Part shown: piece after piece, positions 14,371 to 15,395 of the stretch
How the letters are laid out: each line of letters starts with the position of its first letter
How positions within the stretch are numbered: position 1 is the stretch's first letter
Origin: DATCLA01 sp036564195
Lineage (GTDB): Bacteria; Bacillota; UBA4882; UBA8346
Direction: 5' to 3'
DNA: 15,395 bases
Assembly: GCA_036564195.1 (NCBI GenBank)
Contig: DATCLA010000279.1
Coordinates: forward strand, 1-15,395
Made by a program: the position numbers and the translations under genes
The notes under the pieces: model-generated
Told to the model about the DNA's origin: nothing
Database searches by the model: none
What the model saw: only the letters and a program-made list of their open reading frames with translations

Positions 14371-15366
14371 ATGGGCAGACGGATTTTAGTCACCGGCGGG
14401 GCAGGTTTTATCGGATCTAATTTCATTCATTACTGGCATACAAAGTATCCGAGTGATTGGATTATCAACCTGGATAAGCTGACTCACACCGGGAAACTGG
14501 AGAATCTGAGTGACATTCAACTGGAAGCCCGTCATCACTTTGTGAAAGGCGATATTAGCGATCAGGGGATTGTTGGTAAGATCATGGTTTCCGGAGTTGA
14601 CTGGATTGTTAATTTTGCCACTGAGCCCTATGTTGACCATTGCATTACTGCGCCGTCCGATTTTGTAAAGACTAATACTTTGGGTACCCAAAACCTGCTT
14701 GAATACGCTAAAGCCTATGGGGTGAAAAGGTTTCTGCAAGTCTCTACCGCCGCGGTTTACGGCAGTCTCGGCCCGGAAGGATACTTTACCGAAACTACAC
14801 CACCGGCGCCGGATAATCCTTACCTGGCCAGTAAAATCGGAGCCGACTTGCTGGCACTGGCTTATTATCATGCATACGGCCTACCGGTGCTGGTCACCCG
14901 TTGCAGCGCCAACTATGGATTTTACCAGGATCCGGGTAAGCTGGTCCCAATGTTGATTATTAAAGCGTTAAACGACGAAATGTTGCCACTGGAGGGTACC
15001 GGTTTAAAGATCCGAGATTGGGTCTTTGTACGAGATCATTGCCGTGCCCTTGAGCTGGTATTAAACTACGGGCGGGCCGGTGAAGTTTATAATATCGGCG
15101 GACATAACGAACGTACTGACCTTGAGGTGGCTAAAGCAATTTTAGCCCGGTTGGAGAAAGCACAGTCGTTAATTTTCTTTGATGCGGAGCGTTTGGGCAA
15201 TAAGCGGCGCTGCGTGGTTAGCACTAGGAAAATCGAGACTGAACTGGGCTGGCAGCCACAGACCAGCTTTGAAACCGGACTCGCCGCAACAATCCGCTGG
15301 TATCAAACGAACCGGCATTGGTGGCAGGAGCAAGGTAGAGTTAAAGAACTAAACTGTACAGGTTAA
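14371..15366 (+). CDS. dTDP-glucose 4,6-dehydratase homologue (RmlB/SpsJ-like) with altered catalytic residues
   Basis: 331 residues, full length for RmlB. It is an extended SDR with GGAGFIGSNF (NAD site), INLDKLTHTGKLENL, HFVKGDISD, NTLGTQNLLEYA, YGSLGPEGYFTE, YLASK (Tyr151, Lys155), RDWVFVRDHCRALELVL, GEVYNIGGHNERTDLEV and ELGWQPQTSFETGL. These are RmlB features. However, the STDEVYG motif reads STAAVYG (125-131), so the catalytic Asp and Glu of dehydration are Ala127 and Ala128. CSNNYG reads CSANYG (178-183), AAESHVDRS reads ATEPYVDHC, and PGHDRRYAID reads LGNKRRCVVS. STAAVYG resembles the S-S/T-A-A-V-Y-G of GalE epimerases, so epimerase, another oxidoreductase activity or a non-catalytic role is possible. 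The start is ATG, with AGAAGGG about nine bases upstream. It is divergent from the SpsI-like gene. Confidence 0.85.
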   Translation: MGRRILVTGGAGFIGSNFIHYWHTKYPSDWIINLDKLTHTGKLENLSDIQLEARHHFVKGDISDQGIVGKIMVSGVDWIVNFATEPYVDHCITAPSDFVKTNTLGTQNLLEYAKAYGVKRFLQVSTAAVYGSLGPEGYFTETTPPAPDNPYLASKIGADLLALAYYHAYGLPVLVTRCSANYGFYQDPGKLVPMLIIKALNDEMLPLEGTGLKIRDWVFVRDHCRALELVLNYGRAGEVYNIGGHNERTDLEVAKAILARLEKAQSLIFFDAERLGNKRRCVVSTRKIETELGWQPQTSFETGLAATIRWYQTNRHWWQEQGRVKELNCTG

Positions 15367-15395
15367 AAAGGCTCCGACAGCGGAATGGGAAAACC

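Noticed and set aside
14371..15366. Calling the SpsJ-like gene a pseudogene
   Set aside because: The frame is intact at full family length and the NAD-binding and Tyr-Lys residues are conserved; loss of selected catalytic residues fits changed function better than decay.
1..15395. Mobile elements, tRNA or rRNA genes
   Set aside because: No transposase or integrase signatures, no tRNA cloverleaf and no rRNA-like stretch were seen on either strand.

Overview
The window looks like chromosomal DNA of an endospore-forming Bacillota (Firmicute) of medium GC. The evidence is strong AGGAGG-type ribosome binding sites, frequent TTG and GTG starts, compact Rho-independent terminators, and genes typical of spore formers: a free-standing GerE-like LuxR regulator, a YkwD-like CAP protein, a large DUF3794/SPOCS-repeat protein and a CgeB-type glycosyltransferase. 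I cannot name the genus; a deep-branching clostridial or Limnochordia-like lineage is a guess.

Layout. Positions 2-328 hold the 3' end of a hotdog-fold acyl-CoA thioesterase. A 90-residue LuxR/GerE-type regulator (506-778) follows, with a terminator on its stop codon. Then come a possible structured RNA (811-927), a secreted CAP protein (966-1493) and an 803-residue protein with four DUF3794 repeats behind a lysine-rich N-terminus (1683-4094). From 4326 to the right edge nearly everything concerns glycan synthesis. In order these are a CgeB-like glycosyltransferase (+), two GT2 enzymes (-), UDP-glucose dehydrogenase (+), a GT-D-fold glycosyltransferase (-), three tandem paralogous DDD-motif putative glycosyltransferases followed by an APH-fold kinase (+, probably one operon), an SpsI/RmlA-type nucleotidyltransferase (-), and an RmlB/SpsJ-type sugar-nucleotide dehydratase homologue (+).

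How it fits together (inference). The set resembles a spore-surface polysaccharide locus. Nucleotide-sugar enzymes (UDP-glucuronate from Ugd, an activated hexose from the SpsI-like enzyme, its modification by the SpsJ-like enzyme) would feed seven putative glycosyltransferases. A coat-type scaffold and a GerE-like regulator lie next to them. The strand switches repeatedly, so this is a cluster of small transcription units, not one sps operon.

Most notable points. (1) The RmlB/SpsJ homologue has the catalytic Asp-Glu of the Thr-Asp-Glu motif replaced by Ala-Ala, giving a GalE-like STAAVYG, with other active-site changes; it is probably not an ordinary 4,6-dehydratase. (2) A tandem triplication of a glycosyltransferase-like family that I recognise only at fold level, coupled to a kinase. 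(3) A nested inverted-repeat element at 811-927 that could be an uncharacterised leader RNA. (4) A bare 544-bp stretch upstream of the triplicated operon with overlapping palindromes.
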